Shown: piece after piece, positions 1-11,874 of the stretch
Numbering within the stretch: the stretch's first letter is position 1
How the letters are laid out: the number at the start of each line of letters is the position of its first letter
Origin: Plasmodium relictum
Lineage: Eukaryota; Apicomplexa; Aconoidasida; Haemosporida; Plasmodiidae
DNA length: 64,000 nt
Assembly (NCBI RefSeq): GCF_900005765.1
Contig: NC_041679.1
Span: forward strand, 248,001-312,000
Direction: 5' to 3'
Notes under the pieces: model-generated
The model's input: the letters and a program-made list of their open reading frames with translations, nothing else
Databases searched by the model: none
What the model was told of the DNA's origin: nothing
Program-made: the position numbers and the translations under genes

Positions 1-399
1 ATATATTAAGCATAATTACATATGAAATATAAATGTTAAAATATTTTATTGCATTTATTTTTTTTAAAATATTAAATAGTATTCTAACAAAATTATATAT
101 ATATATATTGCATTATAAGAAAAATTAAAAATTTTACAAATTGAAATTATATTTAAAAGAATTTATTAAAAATAAAATTATTATAAATTTTGTGAAGTTT
201 ATTGAATTTTTAAAAGCCATAAAAAATAAATATTAAAAATGAGAGATGAAGATATAAATAAACAAAAAAAAAGAATTAAAATTTCATTTATTTATTTTAA
301 ACATTTTCCCTTAATTTTTTTATTTTAATATTTTTAAATAATTTTCAAATTTTATTCTGAATTGTTATATATTACGTATATTTACATGTCTTTGTTTTT
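1..399. other. Downstream flank of the first gene, no gene seen
   Basis: This is AT-rich sequence 3' of the minus-strand p115-like gene, with a short TA run near 105. It probably holds that gene's 3' untranslated region. I see no open frame with coding character and no RNA gene. Confidence 0.6.
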
Positions 400-3300
400 T
401 TAAATTTTCTTATCTTCTTTGTAATATAAATAATCAATTTCATTATTTTTTCCTTCATTATTATCATCAATTTTTATTTTCTCATGCAATGCATTATTAA
501 TTTGATCATTTGCTTGCATATTTGTTTGATTTTTATCTTGTTTAGTTGTTTTTTCATATGATAGATTATCTATTTGATGAATTATTTGATTATCTACTTT
601 ATTATAAATAAGTCTACTTGCTCTATTACATAATTTTTCATCTACATGTTCATTCATTTTTTCACTTATTTTATCATTTGTTATATTATTTACTTGCACG
701 TCTATACTATATTTTTCTTCATCATTTACTTTTTTATTTTTGAAAAAACCAATATTTTCAATGTTCTGCATATATAAACGGCATTCACTAACATTATCGT
801 ATAAAAATATTAACAGATCAGTAAGTTTTTCCAATTTATCATCTAAATTTTCTTTTTTGTTATTTATTTCTTGAAAATCCTTTAATAAAATAACATATTT
901 ATTTTCTAAATCATTCATATCATTATTGGACAAAATACAATATTCTTTTTCTTTCAAAGATAGAATATTTTTCAAGGTTGTATTTTCCTTTTCTATTTTA
1001 TCTGCTTTTTCTTTTAGTAACAAATAGGAGTATAAAATATTATTTATTATATCATTTTTTTTTTCAATAATTTTATTTAAGTAAATTTTTTCTTCAATAT
1101 TCTTCATCTCTTCTTTGTCCATTTTACGCCTTAGATATGAAATATCTTCATTGATATTTTTTGTTAGTAATTTTTTTTTTTCTTTTCTATTTCCATAATC
1201 ATTTTTTTTTTTTTCTTTCTTTTTTTTTTTTTTTTTTATTTTGCCCTCCCTTATCTCTTCTGACTCAAATTTTGTTCTCTCATGCTTTTGTTGAGAATTT
1301 TCTTCTTCTCTTTCTTCTTCATTTTCGTTTATCTTTTCACTTTCTTCTTCTTCATATTTTTGTTTATCTTTGTTTTCTTCATCATCACTTTTTTCATCTA
1401 ATTCATCTTCTTTCTTTTTCCTTTTTCCCTTCTTTTCATTTAGATTGTTATTATTTTCTACTCTCCATATTTTTTTTTTTATTTCCTTTTTATTTAATGG
1501 AATCCTTTTTTTATTATCTTTATTCACAGAAAAACCTTTTTTATTTATAGATATTTCATCCTTAAGGGCACTTTTTTGATATAATTGATTTTTTGATTGC
1601 TTTAAAAAATATGTGAAAATCTTATGATGAATAAAATTAGAATAAATATAATGAATAAAAAATAAAGACTTCTCATTAGAGTAGTAAAAGAAGTACTTTT
1701 TCTTTTTAATGTCTAATATGTTTTTAATATTTTCATTAAGATTTTTATAATTTGTAAATAAAAAATGAAAATATTTTTTATTAAAAACATATTTGCAAAA
1801 ATCGTTAAGATAACTATATATAACATTAAAAATGTCTTTTACCAAAATTATATTTAGTAATTTTTTTTTAAATTTGTCTTCTTTTTTTTTAAATAAATAA
1901 ATGCTTATGTAAACGCAAATTAGGCATTTGATCTTCTTACTAATGCATCTGAAGTTTAACATGCGAAATAAAAATTTTAAACTATATATTTTTTCATTTA
2001 TTTTATTTCTGTATAATATTAAATTTATTTTAAAAGTTAAAATGTGTTTATTTATATTATTATTTAATTTCTTTAAGTAACATTTACTCCTTTTTTTGTA
2101 ACTACTTACATATAAGCTATTATAATAAATGATTTCTTCAAAATCAATTTCACAGTTTTTAAGAATTTTTTTAGGAGAATTATTTTCATCATTTTCTGTA
2201 TTAACACTAGTTAAACTGAATATTTTGTGAAGAAATTCTAATTGTGCAATGTATTCAAAAAAAAAACTTTTTTTTCTTATTATTTTGTAGTATTTACTTA
2301 AAGTATCATCATTATATATTTTTTTTTTTAAGTAATATTTTTTAATTATTAAAAATTTTTTTTTAAATTTATTTATATTATGCAAGGTATAATAATGGAA
2401 ACAAGTTTTCTTAAAAAAAAAAAGTTTAGTAATATAATCAGAGATAATGGAATACTTTTCACATAAACACATGAAGAGCTCATAAATATTTTTTTGAATT
2501 ACATCATTTTTTTTATCATAAAAAAATAAAATTAGTAGCAAATCTATATATTTAACTTCTTTTAATTTCTTTAAATAGAATTTAACAATATTTTCAAAAT
2601 AAAAATAATTTTTTTTTTTAAAGCTTGCTAATATAAATTTATTCTCCTCAATATGTATATCTAAATGCTCATCATTTTTATTTAATACATTTCCTTCATT
2701 TTTGTTATTATCATTATTAAAATTATTAAACAAAAAATTAATATCAAAGTTTTCATCATTAAATATTAATTTACAGCATAATTTAAAAATATTTATAAAA
2801 TTAGTATTTTTGAAAACTTCTATTATGTTTTCATATTCTATGAACAAATTATTGTTACAACTATTATTTTTATTATAATTATTATTTTCTGTTTCCATTA
2901 CACGAGAAATATTAGATGCAATATCATAATTTTTATGTGAATTATTATTTTGTATATTTTCATTATTGTTAATTTTTTTGGAATTTCTCTTATTATTTAA
3001 CGCCATTTTATATAAATAAATAAATGTAAATTTAAAAAAAAAAAAAAAAGAGCATTGAACAAACTGACTCCTAAGAAATATGGAACTAAACTTTTTTAAA
3101 CTTATATAATAATTATTTTTATTATTAAATCGGCATACACTAAAAATAATATCTAAAAATATATTAATAAAGAATATAGTATTATTATAATATTTATGCA
3201 AAGATTCTTTATAAATATATATAATTATATTATATAAATTAATAATTAATTTAATAAATTCATGAAATATATTTAATTCATAAATATATTTTAAACCAAA

Positions 3301-5532
3301 TTCGCTATCTATTATTAAACACTTTAAAAGTAATAAACTACTCTTTATGTCTACATTTAGGGAAATGTTATCAAGATAAATCTCTAATTTATTTATAATT
3401 GCGTTATTTAAATTTTCTTTTTTCGTAAAATTCAAAATATAATCATTATTTAAAATTGTTTCATTCGAAGAACTAATATTTCTTTTTTTTTCTTCGTCCT
3501 TTTTTTCAGATTCTTTTTCTTCATTATTTTCTCTTTCTTCCCTAATTTCACCATGTTGATATATATTTGAGTTGCTTTTACTTTCCTTATTGATACAATA
3601 ATCCTTTTCTTTTATAATTTGATATTTGATTTTTTTTTTTAAGTTATCTGATAAAACATTTTTATTGTATCTGGTGTCACATGGAGATAATTCATAATTC
3701 TGTATTTCTCTTTTTTCATTACAAATGTATTCTTCTATTTTTTTTTTTTTTTTTAACTTGTTTGAAAAATTAAAAATTTTTGTTCTATCATGTATCTCTA
3801 AATTGGTATCCTGAAATAAAAATTGTAAATCAGAAATTTCTTTAAATAAGTAATAGTGTTCCTCTTTAATTATTTTCATAATAGTCTCGATTACTCCTTC
3901 ATAAGTAATTATATTTTTAATTTCTATGTTATTATCAGATATTAATAAAAATAATAAAATTATTTCATTTATAAGATAAGCATCTTTATTAGAATCTAAT
4001 ATTGATAATAATTTGCATATAAAGTTGTTTTTATGAAGTATTAATCTATCAATATTATTTCTTATATTTTTTATTTTATTATTTCTAAACATAATTAAAA
4101 ACAAATTTTCTTCACAGAATTCTATTTTTTTCTTTTTTTTTTCTTCATCAAACTCTTCATCAAAAGAAATAAAATTACTTGATAAATCAGAACTTAAATA
4201 ATAACGACTTTCATTTTTATCATCATCACTACTACTTGTAGAATCATCCTGAATCTCCAAATTTTTTAATTTCTTATCTTTTAACATATCCTCTTTAACA
4301 TGATTTAATTCACTTTTCTCTTCATTATAATTCGATGAATTACTAAAACTAGATATATCTAATTTATCATTATCTATTTTATCTTCTTGTAATTTTTTTT
4401 TATATTCTGAGATACTCCCACTATCTGTATAATGATCTGAAAAAAAGGAGTTTTGAGAATCATAAGCTGCTTTTAACATGTCTAATTTTTTTGAATATTC
4501 TAATTTTTTTAAATTTTTTTGAATTATTTTATCCTCGCAAAATATATATGACCTAAATTTCTTATTAGTTGTAATAGAGAAAAATTCCTCATTTTCATTT
4601 ATATAGTAATTTTCATTTTTATTTTTATAAATTAAACTTTCTTCTGAATAGTTAAAAGGAAAATTAAGATAATTAATATAAAGAAATTTTTTTTTTCTTA
4701 AATTATTTATAATTAGTAAGTAATGGTCATACATTTTTTTAACAAAGTTATTTTGCTCTTTCAGGTTTAGTTTACTTTCGTAATAGTAGTCATTATATAA
4801 TATTTGAAAACATTTTAAGGAATATAAATTAAAGTAATAGGAATTAATATTATTTGAATAAAATATATTATCATATAAATAAAAATAAAAATTTATGTTA
4901 TCATAGATATATATTTTTTGTAATAGCAATATAAGATCATATAGAATGTATATAGAATTATCATTTTCAAAATAGAAAATAGAAAATAATAAATCACAGT
5001 TATTAGTTTCCTTAAATAGAACATTTAAGTTGTTTATATATATTTTTAATTTATTACAATCAATTTTTACATTATTTTTATGAAACATATCTTTATTTAA
5101 ACATGTTAATTTATTCAAAATTTCTAAACAGTTTAGGATTATTTCTTCAAATAAATTGAATATATTATTTTTTGTAAGAATTTCATATTCTTTTTTGTTA
5201 TTTTTTAATTTTTCGTACACACTAATTATATTTAAGATTTTACAAAATTGTTTAATATATGATATATTAGTATTTTCATTATCAAAATCATTTTTTATAT
5301 TTTTTATTTTTTCGGTATATTTCAAGATATTATTAACATATGTTTTATATTCATCCACTATTATAATATTATCTTTGTTACTTTCATCTAAGATGTTATC
5401 AACAACATTTTTATTATTTATATCAAGAATGCATTTTAACCACCTTTCAATATTTTCATTTTTATTTTCATAATTTAACTTATTCTCTTTACTACTTGTT
5501 TTTTGTAACTTTTTAAAAAAATGATAAGCCAT
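400..5532 (-). CDS. p115/Uso1-like vesicle-tethering protein (putative)
   Basis: This is a single-exon gene of 1710 residues starting at the ATG complementary to 5530-5532. The N-terminal two thirds is helical and armadillo-like. Residues about 505-565 (core IIKNIITYEGVIETIMKII in pattern) and about 725-760 (SSLLLLKCLIID) resemble the head of p115/Uso1, where the family has a LLQALTR..IQKIVAFENAFERLLDII-type repeat followed by a CLILLQNLL repeat. Residues about 1350-1465 are a Lys/Glu-rich low-complexity block. Residues about 1500-1580 are a heptad coiled coil, and an acidic tail follows, which is the p115 order of head, coiled coil and acid tail. Known p115 proteins tether COPI/COPII vesicles at the Golgi with Rab1. 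Family membership is inferred from short similarities stretched by Asn/Lys inserts. The alternative is an unrelated armadillo/coiled-coil Plasmodium protein. Confidence 0.5.
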   Translation of the reverse strand: MAYHFFKKLQKTSSKENKLNYENKNENIERWLKCILDINNKNVVDNILDESNKDNIIIVDEYKTYVNNILKYTEKIKNIKNDFDNENTNISYIKQFCKILNIISVYEKLKNNKKEYEILTKNNIFNLFEEIILNCLEILNKLTCLNKDMFHKNNVKIDCNKLKIYINNLNVLFKETNNCDLLFSIFYFENDNSIYILYDLILLLQKIYIYDNINFYFYLYDNIFYSNNINSYYFNLYSLKCFQILYNDYYYESKLNLKEQNNFVKKMYDHYLLIINNLRKKKFLYINYLNFPFNYSEESLIYKNKNENYYINENEEFFSITTNKKFRSYIFCEDKIIQKNLKKLEYSKKLDMLKAAYDSQNSFFSDHYTDSGSISEYKKKLQEDKIDNDKLDISSFSNSSNYNEEKSELNHVKEDMLKDKKLKNLEIQDDSTSSSDDDKNESRYYLSSDLSSNFISFDEEFDEEKKKKKIEFCEENLFLIMFRNNKIKNIRNNIDRLILHKNNFICKLLSILDSNKDAYLINEIILLFLLISDNNIEIKNIITYEGVIETIMKIIKEEHYYLFKEISDLQFLFQDTNLEIHDRTKIFNFSNKLKKKKKIEEYICNEKREIQNYELSPCDTRYNKNVLSDNLKKKIKYQIIKEKDYCINKESKSNSNIYQHGEIREERENNEEKESEKKDEEKKRNISSSNETILNNDYILNFTKKENLNNAIINKLEIYLDNISLNVDIKSSLLLLKCLIIDSEFGLKYIYELNIFHEFIKLIINLYNIIIYIYKESLHKYYNNTIFFINIFLDIIFSVCRFNNKNNYYISLKKFSSIFLRSQFVQCSFFFFFKFTFIYLYKMALNNKRNSKKINNNENIQNNNSHKNYDIASNISRVMETENNNYNKNNSCNNNLFIEYENIIEVFKNTNFINIFKLCCKLIFNDENFDINFLFNNFNNDNNKNEGNVLNKNDEHLDIHIEENKFILASFKKKNYFYFENIVKFYLKKLKEVKYIDLLLILFFYDKKNDVIQKNIYELFMCLCEKYSIISDYITKLFFFKKTCFHYYTLHNINKFKKKFLIIKKYYLKKKIYNDDTLSKYYKIIRKKSFFFEYIAQLEFLHKIFSLTSVNTENDENNSPKKILKNCEIDFEEIIYYNSLYVSSYKKRSKCYLKKLNNNINKHILTFKINLILYRNKINEKIYSLKFLFRMLNFRCISKKIKCLICVYISIYLFKKKEDKFKKKLLNIILVKDIFNVIYSYLNDFCKYVFNKKYFHFLFTNYKNLNENIKNILDIKKKKYFFYYSNEKSLFFIHYIYSNFIHHKIFTYFLKQSKNQLYQKSALKDEISINKKGFSVNKDNKKRIPLNKKEIKKKIWRVENNNNLNEKKGKRKKKEDELDEKSDDEENKDKQKYEEEESEKINENEEEREEENSQQKHERTKFESEEIREGKIKKKKKKKEKKKNDYGNRKEKKKLLTKNINEDISYLRRKMDKEEMKNIEEKIYLNKIIEKKNDIINNILYSYLLLKEKADKIEKENTTLKNILSLKEKEYCILSNNDMNDLENKYVILLKDFQEINNKKENLDDKLEKLTDLLIFLYDNVSECRLYMQNIENIGFFKNKKVNDEEKYSIDVQVNNITNDKISEKMNEHVDEKLCNRASRLIYNKVDNQIIHQIDNLSYEKTTKQDKNQTNMQANDQINNALHEKIKIDDNNEGKNNEIDYLYYKEDKKI

Positions 5533-7534
5533 TTAAATATTTATAATTAAAAACAAAACAAAAAAAAAAAAAAAAATATAAAAATATTAACCTTGTGTTT
5601 TTCTTTATACTTTTCTATTTTTCATAGTGAATTCATTATTTTTTTATTAATAATTTTTTACAAAAAAAATGTGAAATGTTTTAAAAAGGAAAGAAAAAAA
5701 AAAAAAAATTGTGTAATAAAATGCAATAAAATAAAACAAAAATAAAATTTTTTTTTTTTATTTTCCTTCATTTTCTTATAAAAGTATCTCACATTTTAAA
5801 GTCTTTTTTTTTTTTTTTCCTCCATTATACAATTATATGTATATATACATATTGCCTTTTTTTTTTTTTTCTTATATTTTATAGAGAATAATTACTCATT
5901 ATATAACTTACCTATTATTTATTAATTTTAACGAAGAAAATTGATGTTATTCATTGATTTAAATTCTTTTTCTATAATTTTTTTTTTTTTTATTAAACTA
6001 AAAGGATAAAATAAAAATGAATGTACATCATTTTAAATTATTGAAGAGCAAGAATATACTTAATTATATGTCCTTCACTAAATATAATTTCTGCAAAATG
6101 ATACTTGAAAAATGAATTCGTTTTAAAAATTTATTTCATAAAATTCATATAACTTATATAAATAGGGAGAAATACTTATTGTGCATATCTCTTCTTTTTC
6201 TGTGAATTCATATATTTCAAAAAAAAAAATAAATAAATGTAATTTAATTTAGAATAAAAACAGAAAAATATAATAAAATCAAACTAGTTCTTAAAATATA
6301 AAAAAAGGAAAAATAAAAAACTACATAATATTTTATTAAAGAATTATATAACTTAAAAAAGTTGAATAAGTATTAAACTAAATGTATAAATGTGTAATAA
6401 AATGAAAAGTAGGAAATTTTTTTGGCTTTTTTTTTTTTTTTGAATACATTTTATATCAATTTTAATAATGGGTGTATTACTTCAAAAAATAATTTTTTTA
6501 TTTTCTATAAGAATTTATAATTATAATGAAAATATTTTTTAACTAATTTTTTTAGAATGAGTATAAAATTTAAATGTTATTTTTATAAAATTCTATTATA
6601 TTTTTTTTTATGTATGTATATTTTTTAACATAAAAAATTGCTTATGTATCATGCTATTATGAATAAAACCAAAATGAAGTTTATGATTTTCTAAAAAATA
6701 CGTTATATTGAAAAATTAAAACGAATGTATTTGCAAAAGTGGCAAGATGAAATAAAAATAACGATAATGTTATTTGGATAAGAGGAATAAATTAAAAATA
6801 AAAAAAACCTATAGACTGTGCTATATAGTGCAACTATAAAAAATATGTACAAAAATATTACTTTAAAATATATATATACATACATATATATATATATACA
6901 CATTATATATATATGTGTATTTATATATGTTATAATTTTACTCTTTTGTTCTGTTCTTAATGCATATCTTGTATTAGGCACTTTTAATGCATAATAAAAT
7001 AACTTATGCTATAAAATGCGGGAGACTGTCAGAAGAATTAAATAAAAAAAAAAGAAAAACAACAAAGTATAAATAACAAAAAAAGTATTATTTCTATTAA
7101 AACGAATATTGGTAAATTATAAAACATGGTAATTAAGAAAAATGTTGACAAAGGAAATTTTTTTCTCCTTAATAACTTTTTTTCAATAATTCTAAAAGTC
7201 ATTCTACACAATTTTTTTTTGATTATTTTTACTTTATTAGAGTGCTATGTAATATTTTAGAAAAATTCTTTTTTTCTAATACTATAAATATATGCATATA
7301 TATATATACATATATAATCATAATAGAAATAAAAAAGAAAATATATATATATAAACATATATATATATTTTTTTTTTATTCTTATAATAGATGTAGTGTA
7401 CTATTCTTTTTTTTTAGTATATAAACTAATATATTATTCTATTTACTAATAGAAAGAAATTTTATGAACAAAATATAATTATTCTTTGTTTTGTTTTTTT
7501 TTACTTTTTTTTTGTTGACTAATTGAATTTAAAT
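5533..7534. other. Divergent intergenic region between p115-like gene and RAMA
   Basis: This 2.0 kb stretch must carry both divergent promoters. It holds poly-A and poly-T runs, TA-rich blocks near 6867-6935 and 7296-7370, and GTGCA pentamers at 6181 and 6828. No coding frame with believable composition was seen. Confidence 0.6.
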
Positions 7535-7726
7535 ATGAATATTTTGTTTTTGTTTTTATTTTTTATTCCAAATATTTTAAATTATTTTGAGCAATTAAAA
7601 AATGGAATTTGTGCTCAAGATATAAAAGGTACTATAAAAAAAAAAAGACAGAAATTATAATTTTAAAAAAAAATATGAAAGTAGAATATATACTAGAACT
7701 CTTTGAAAAAAAATAAATAAATATAT

Positions 7727-7764
<38 letters not shown>

Positions 7765-10360
7765 AGAGAAAGAACATTATATAGGTGTATTAATATAAAT
7801 GAAAATTTTTTGTAGCAATTTATTTAAAGGATTTGTACACATTTATATATTTAATTATATATTTATATTTTTTTTTAGCTGATAAGAATAAATATGCGTA
7901 TGAAAATAATTTAGATAACTTTTATAATTTTAAGGAGGATATTTCTGAAAGTAGTGATTCTATTTTTTCAAATGTATTATTTGAAAATTTTGTTAAAAAA
8001 AGATATGATGATTTTTTAAGATTTCATCAAGGTTTTAATTTTTTTAAAAATAATATCAAAAATAATGAATTATTCAAAACAATAAATAATTCTACAGGAA
8101 TTGTTTCACCAAAAAGAATATCTAGGAAATTATATGAAGATGTATTAGAAAATCATGACAATTATGACGATGAATATTTCGATGAATATTCTGATGAATT
8201 TAATAATAATACTAATAATAAACAAAGTTTTTTAGAGACTGATAAAGAATATTATGATGAAAATGGTTACGATGATTATGAAGACCAAGAAGAGAATTAT
8301 AGTGAAGAAAGTTTTCTAGAAAAAAATGAGAATATGAATAATGATTATGATTATGATTATGTTGATGAAGATTATAGTAAAGATAATGAACAAAATAATA
8401 GTTACGAAGAGGATGAATATGATGGTTATGACACTAATAATGAAAGTGAAGAAAACCTATTAAAAGCAAATGATAATTTTTCTAATGAAGGAAATAGTGC
8501 TTTTTCTTCTAAATTTTTAGAAACAGATAACAATGATCATGGGATCGTTGATGGAGAAAGCTTTTTGGAAAAACAACCACATGATGATTATTATGATGAA
8601 TATGAAAATGAATTTGATGAATATGATCCTGAATATAATGAAGATAGTTATGATCAAAGTTTTTTAGAAAAGGCAGGAGGTAGTGATGAATACGAAGAGT
8701 CCAGTGATGAATACAATGGTGAGTTTAATGATGAATATAATGATGATTCTAATGGAGATCATTATAAAGATGAGGATAATGAAGGTTATGAAGGTACTGA
8801 CATAAAATAAATAAAAGTTTCTTCCTCCCTTCTTAAAAAAAAAAAATTACTAATAAAAATGAAAATATTTCACTTAAAAATAAAAGAAAAAAAGATAAAT
8901 AACTTTTTTAATTTACTTTTTTTTTATATTTCACAGGGTTTGTAGATTTTGATGAGCAAATGAATGAAGGTGAAGATTCATTTGATAATCATCATTTAAA
9001 TCAAATTAATAAAGTTCGAGATGTTCATTCTTTTATACAAACCGACGTCAAATATATCAATAAACTAATTGATGAACATAGAGATATGAATGATAATGTT
9101 AAAAAGGAAGGAAACGAATTAAAGAAAAAATCAGTGTTTAAAAAAAATCAAATTGATGATGAAAAATTAATAGATGCAATTGAAGATATTCCTAGCCAAG
9201 AATTAGAAGAATTAATTAAAGATGATGCTAAAGAATCAAAACTTAATGAACATATGGATCCCACTTTAAAGGATGAAGATAATATGAAAAGTAATACAAA
9301 TAATGAAAATTTGGAAAATGAAGAAACTAATGATATGAGAGAAAATAATAACATGGGTGATGTAACATTGAGTGAAGATATTACTGAAAATTCCGTTGAA
9401 GAATCGTTAGAAAATCCAACTTCTGAAGAAGTTGTTGTTGGCATGAGCGAGGAAAAAGACAACATACTGAAAAATGAGCTTGAAGAAAATACAAATCAAG
9501 ATGAGGATATAGAAGATTTGGATGAAAACTTAATGGACCAAGGAGTTAATGAAAATACTTTATTAAAGGATAATGAAGATATTAATAGGCATAAATTGGT
9601 ACATCATATGAGAAGAGAAAATAACATTTATCCTCATAATCATCATGCTGTTTCAAATAAAAAAGAAATAAATAAAAATACTACAAATAATGGAAGTAAT
9701 GGAATATTAGGTATATGATAGAAAAACAATAGTAAATTATATTTGCTGAAATTCTTTTATAAAAGAATAATTATATAGAAATAAAAAAAAAAGAAAAAAA
9801 AATTTTAAATTTCAGTACTCTTACATATTTAATTATTTATAAGCTACTTTTTTTTTTTTTATTGACATTTACAATAATTTTTTCTTATAGATAATAATAA
9901 ACATGGACAAAATGAGATAATTGCAAATGAATCCCAAGAAGGTAATTTTTAATATTAATAAAAAACACAATTAATATATTTAATTATATATGTGTATGTT
10001 TACATACATATTTCACAATAAGTATATTCTCTCCATATTGTTTTTTTTTTTTTATTATTTATTCATTTATTTATTTTATATATATATTTACTTGTTATTT
10101 ATCTATTTATATATTTTTTAATCTAAGATTTTAATCCTCCCGTTGTTGAAGCTAGGGAAATTGATACTGATAATGAGAAAGGTTCATATTCATTTATATA
10201 TTTTTTATATAATTTCATTAATTTATATCATATACATGGAATAAATATTTAATTATTTTTTTTTTTTTTAGATATAAATGAAAAAAAATCAAGTGGTTCT
10301 ATATCAATCATTAGTTCTTTAGTAATTTTTTTTATTACCTACTTATATTTAATGAATTAA
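7535..10360 (+). CDS. RAMA: Rhoptry-associated membrane antigen, GPI-anchored
   Basis: I resolve six exons: 7535-7628, 7879-8793, 8937-9710, 9891-9941, 10128-10181 and 10272-10360, giving 658 residues. Exon 1 encodes a hydrophobic signal peptide (MNILFLFLFFIPNIL). Exon 2 is an Asp/Glu/Tyr/Asn-rich region with recurring S-F-L-E-[TK] cores near 8226, 8310, 8557 and 8656 and a K-F-L-E variant near 8507. Exon 3 is acidic and probably disordered. Exon 6 ends in a short Ser/Gly stretch and a hydrophobic tail (IISSLVIFFITYLYLMN), as expected for GPI attachment. Known RAMA anchors in the rhoptry membrane, moves to the merozoite-host interface and escorts other rhoptry proteins. The P. falciparum protein is, from memory, about 860 residues, so this copy is shorter, mainly in the disordered part. 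The donor of exon 2 could also be 8785, in the same phase. Identification rests on architecture plus position next to the ATAD3 gene. Confidence 0.8.
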
Positions 10361-11874
10361 TATTTAATAAAAAAAAAAACATATAAAGAGGTATATATAT
10401 ATTTTTTTATTTTTCTATTTTTTTTCTTTTTTGCTTTTCTTTGTTCACATATTAAAAAAAGAAAAAAGTATAAATATTAGTTTGATAGTTGAAAATTTTC
10501 TTCACAATTTAATATATTTAGTTTTTTTTAATTTTCTTATTTAGACCTTATATTTATGAATTTAATTTTTGTTTCTGATATATTTTTTTTTTTTTTTATT
10601 ATATATATATTTGTCACATATTTAAAAAAATAACTACAAAAAACTAAGTAATTTCATTTTAAATGTATTAAGATTTTGTATATATCACATATCTGAAAAT
10701 ATTCTTTTTTTTTTTTCTTTTTTTTTCTAGAATATAATGTTTTTTATGTTTAGATATATATATATATATTTTTTCTTTACAATATAAACTTATATGTTTG
10801 ATTTTGTTCACAGTTTATATGTATATTACTGTGTTTTTTACATCATATATATATTTTTATATGCATATCCCTTCTAATTCTATTGCTTTGTTTTTCTTTC
10901 TTTTTTATTTTAAAAATAAAAGAATAAAAGAATAAAAAGTTATAGCATTTAAGAGATATCAGTTTTATATTTAAATATATACTTACATATAATTAAAATA
11001 TATTCACTCTTATGTAGTGTTTCCACCTACAATAATGAATAAAAAAAAAATTATATATATAACAAAAGAATGAATTTATTTGAATAATAAATATTTCAAC
11101 ATTTTTATATTTTTTTTTCATATAAAATCTAAGTTTAAAAAAAATAGCACATAAAATAAAGTAATATTAAAATGACATATAAATGTTTTTTTACATATGA
11201 TGTTATAATTTAATGAGTGATTCATTACAAAATAATATAAAATTAAGGAAAAAAAAAACTGTAGAATGAATTTTTTAAATAGCATTAACAGAAAAGAAAT
11301 TATTTTTTTTTCATATAACAAAAGAAAAAAAAAAATAAATAAAAAAAATTTACAATCATTATTCTTTTTAAAATTTTTTAAAATATTTCTGTCAATAGAT
11401 GGCAAATAATTTAAAATGAAATTTATTTGATAACATTTTCTAGTTATAACTTTTGTATATTTTAAAAACAACAGAAATATACAAAAAAAAAAAAAAAAAA
11501 AAATGTTTAGTTTAAAAATAAGTAATAATAAAAAATTACAAATTTCTATTTTTTTTTTTTTTTAAATTTTATAATATAGGTCTGAATACATCTACATTAC
11601 ATTAATTAAAAGAGATAAAAACTATAAGAAAAAATACAATTTTAATAATAAATGTTCTGAAGAAGGAGATATTTTTTTTTATAAAGAAGATAATTTTAAA
11701 AGTTAATATATTATAAAGAAAAAATAAATTTTTTTTTTTTTTTTTTTGAAGAAATCAAATTTGTCAAAAAAGCGATTACTTTAAAAATATAAATTTTTTT
11801 TTAATTCTTGAATATATTTTTAAAAAATCATATATATATATTAAAAGTAAAATAGTACTTTAATAATACTAAAA
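10361..11874. other. Intergenic region RAMA to ATAD3
   Basis: Poly-T, poly-A and TA runs dominate, including a poly-A block near 11478-11501 and poly-T near 11550. It probably contains the RAMA 3' end and the ATAD3 promoter. The minus-strand open frame at 11118-11471 has only Phe/Leu/Lys composition and is taken as chance. Confidence 0.55.

Noticed and set aside
1161-1579. Plus-strand Phe/Leu-rich open frames
   Set aside because: They are the antisense of the Lys/Glu-rich coding block of the p115-like gene and have no independent support.
6181-6832. Two GTGCA motifs upstream of RAMA as AP2-I sites
   Set aside because: Both lie more than 700 bases from the start codon, and one or two such pentamers are expected by chance in 2 kb.
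6703-6981. Minus-strand open frame before RAMA
   Set aside because: Composition is Ile/Tyr/Phe from TA-repeat DNA, with no splice or similarity support.
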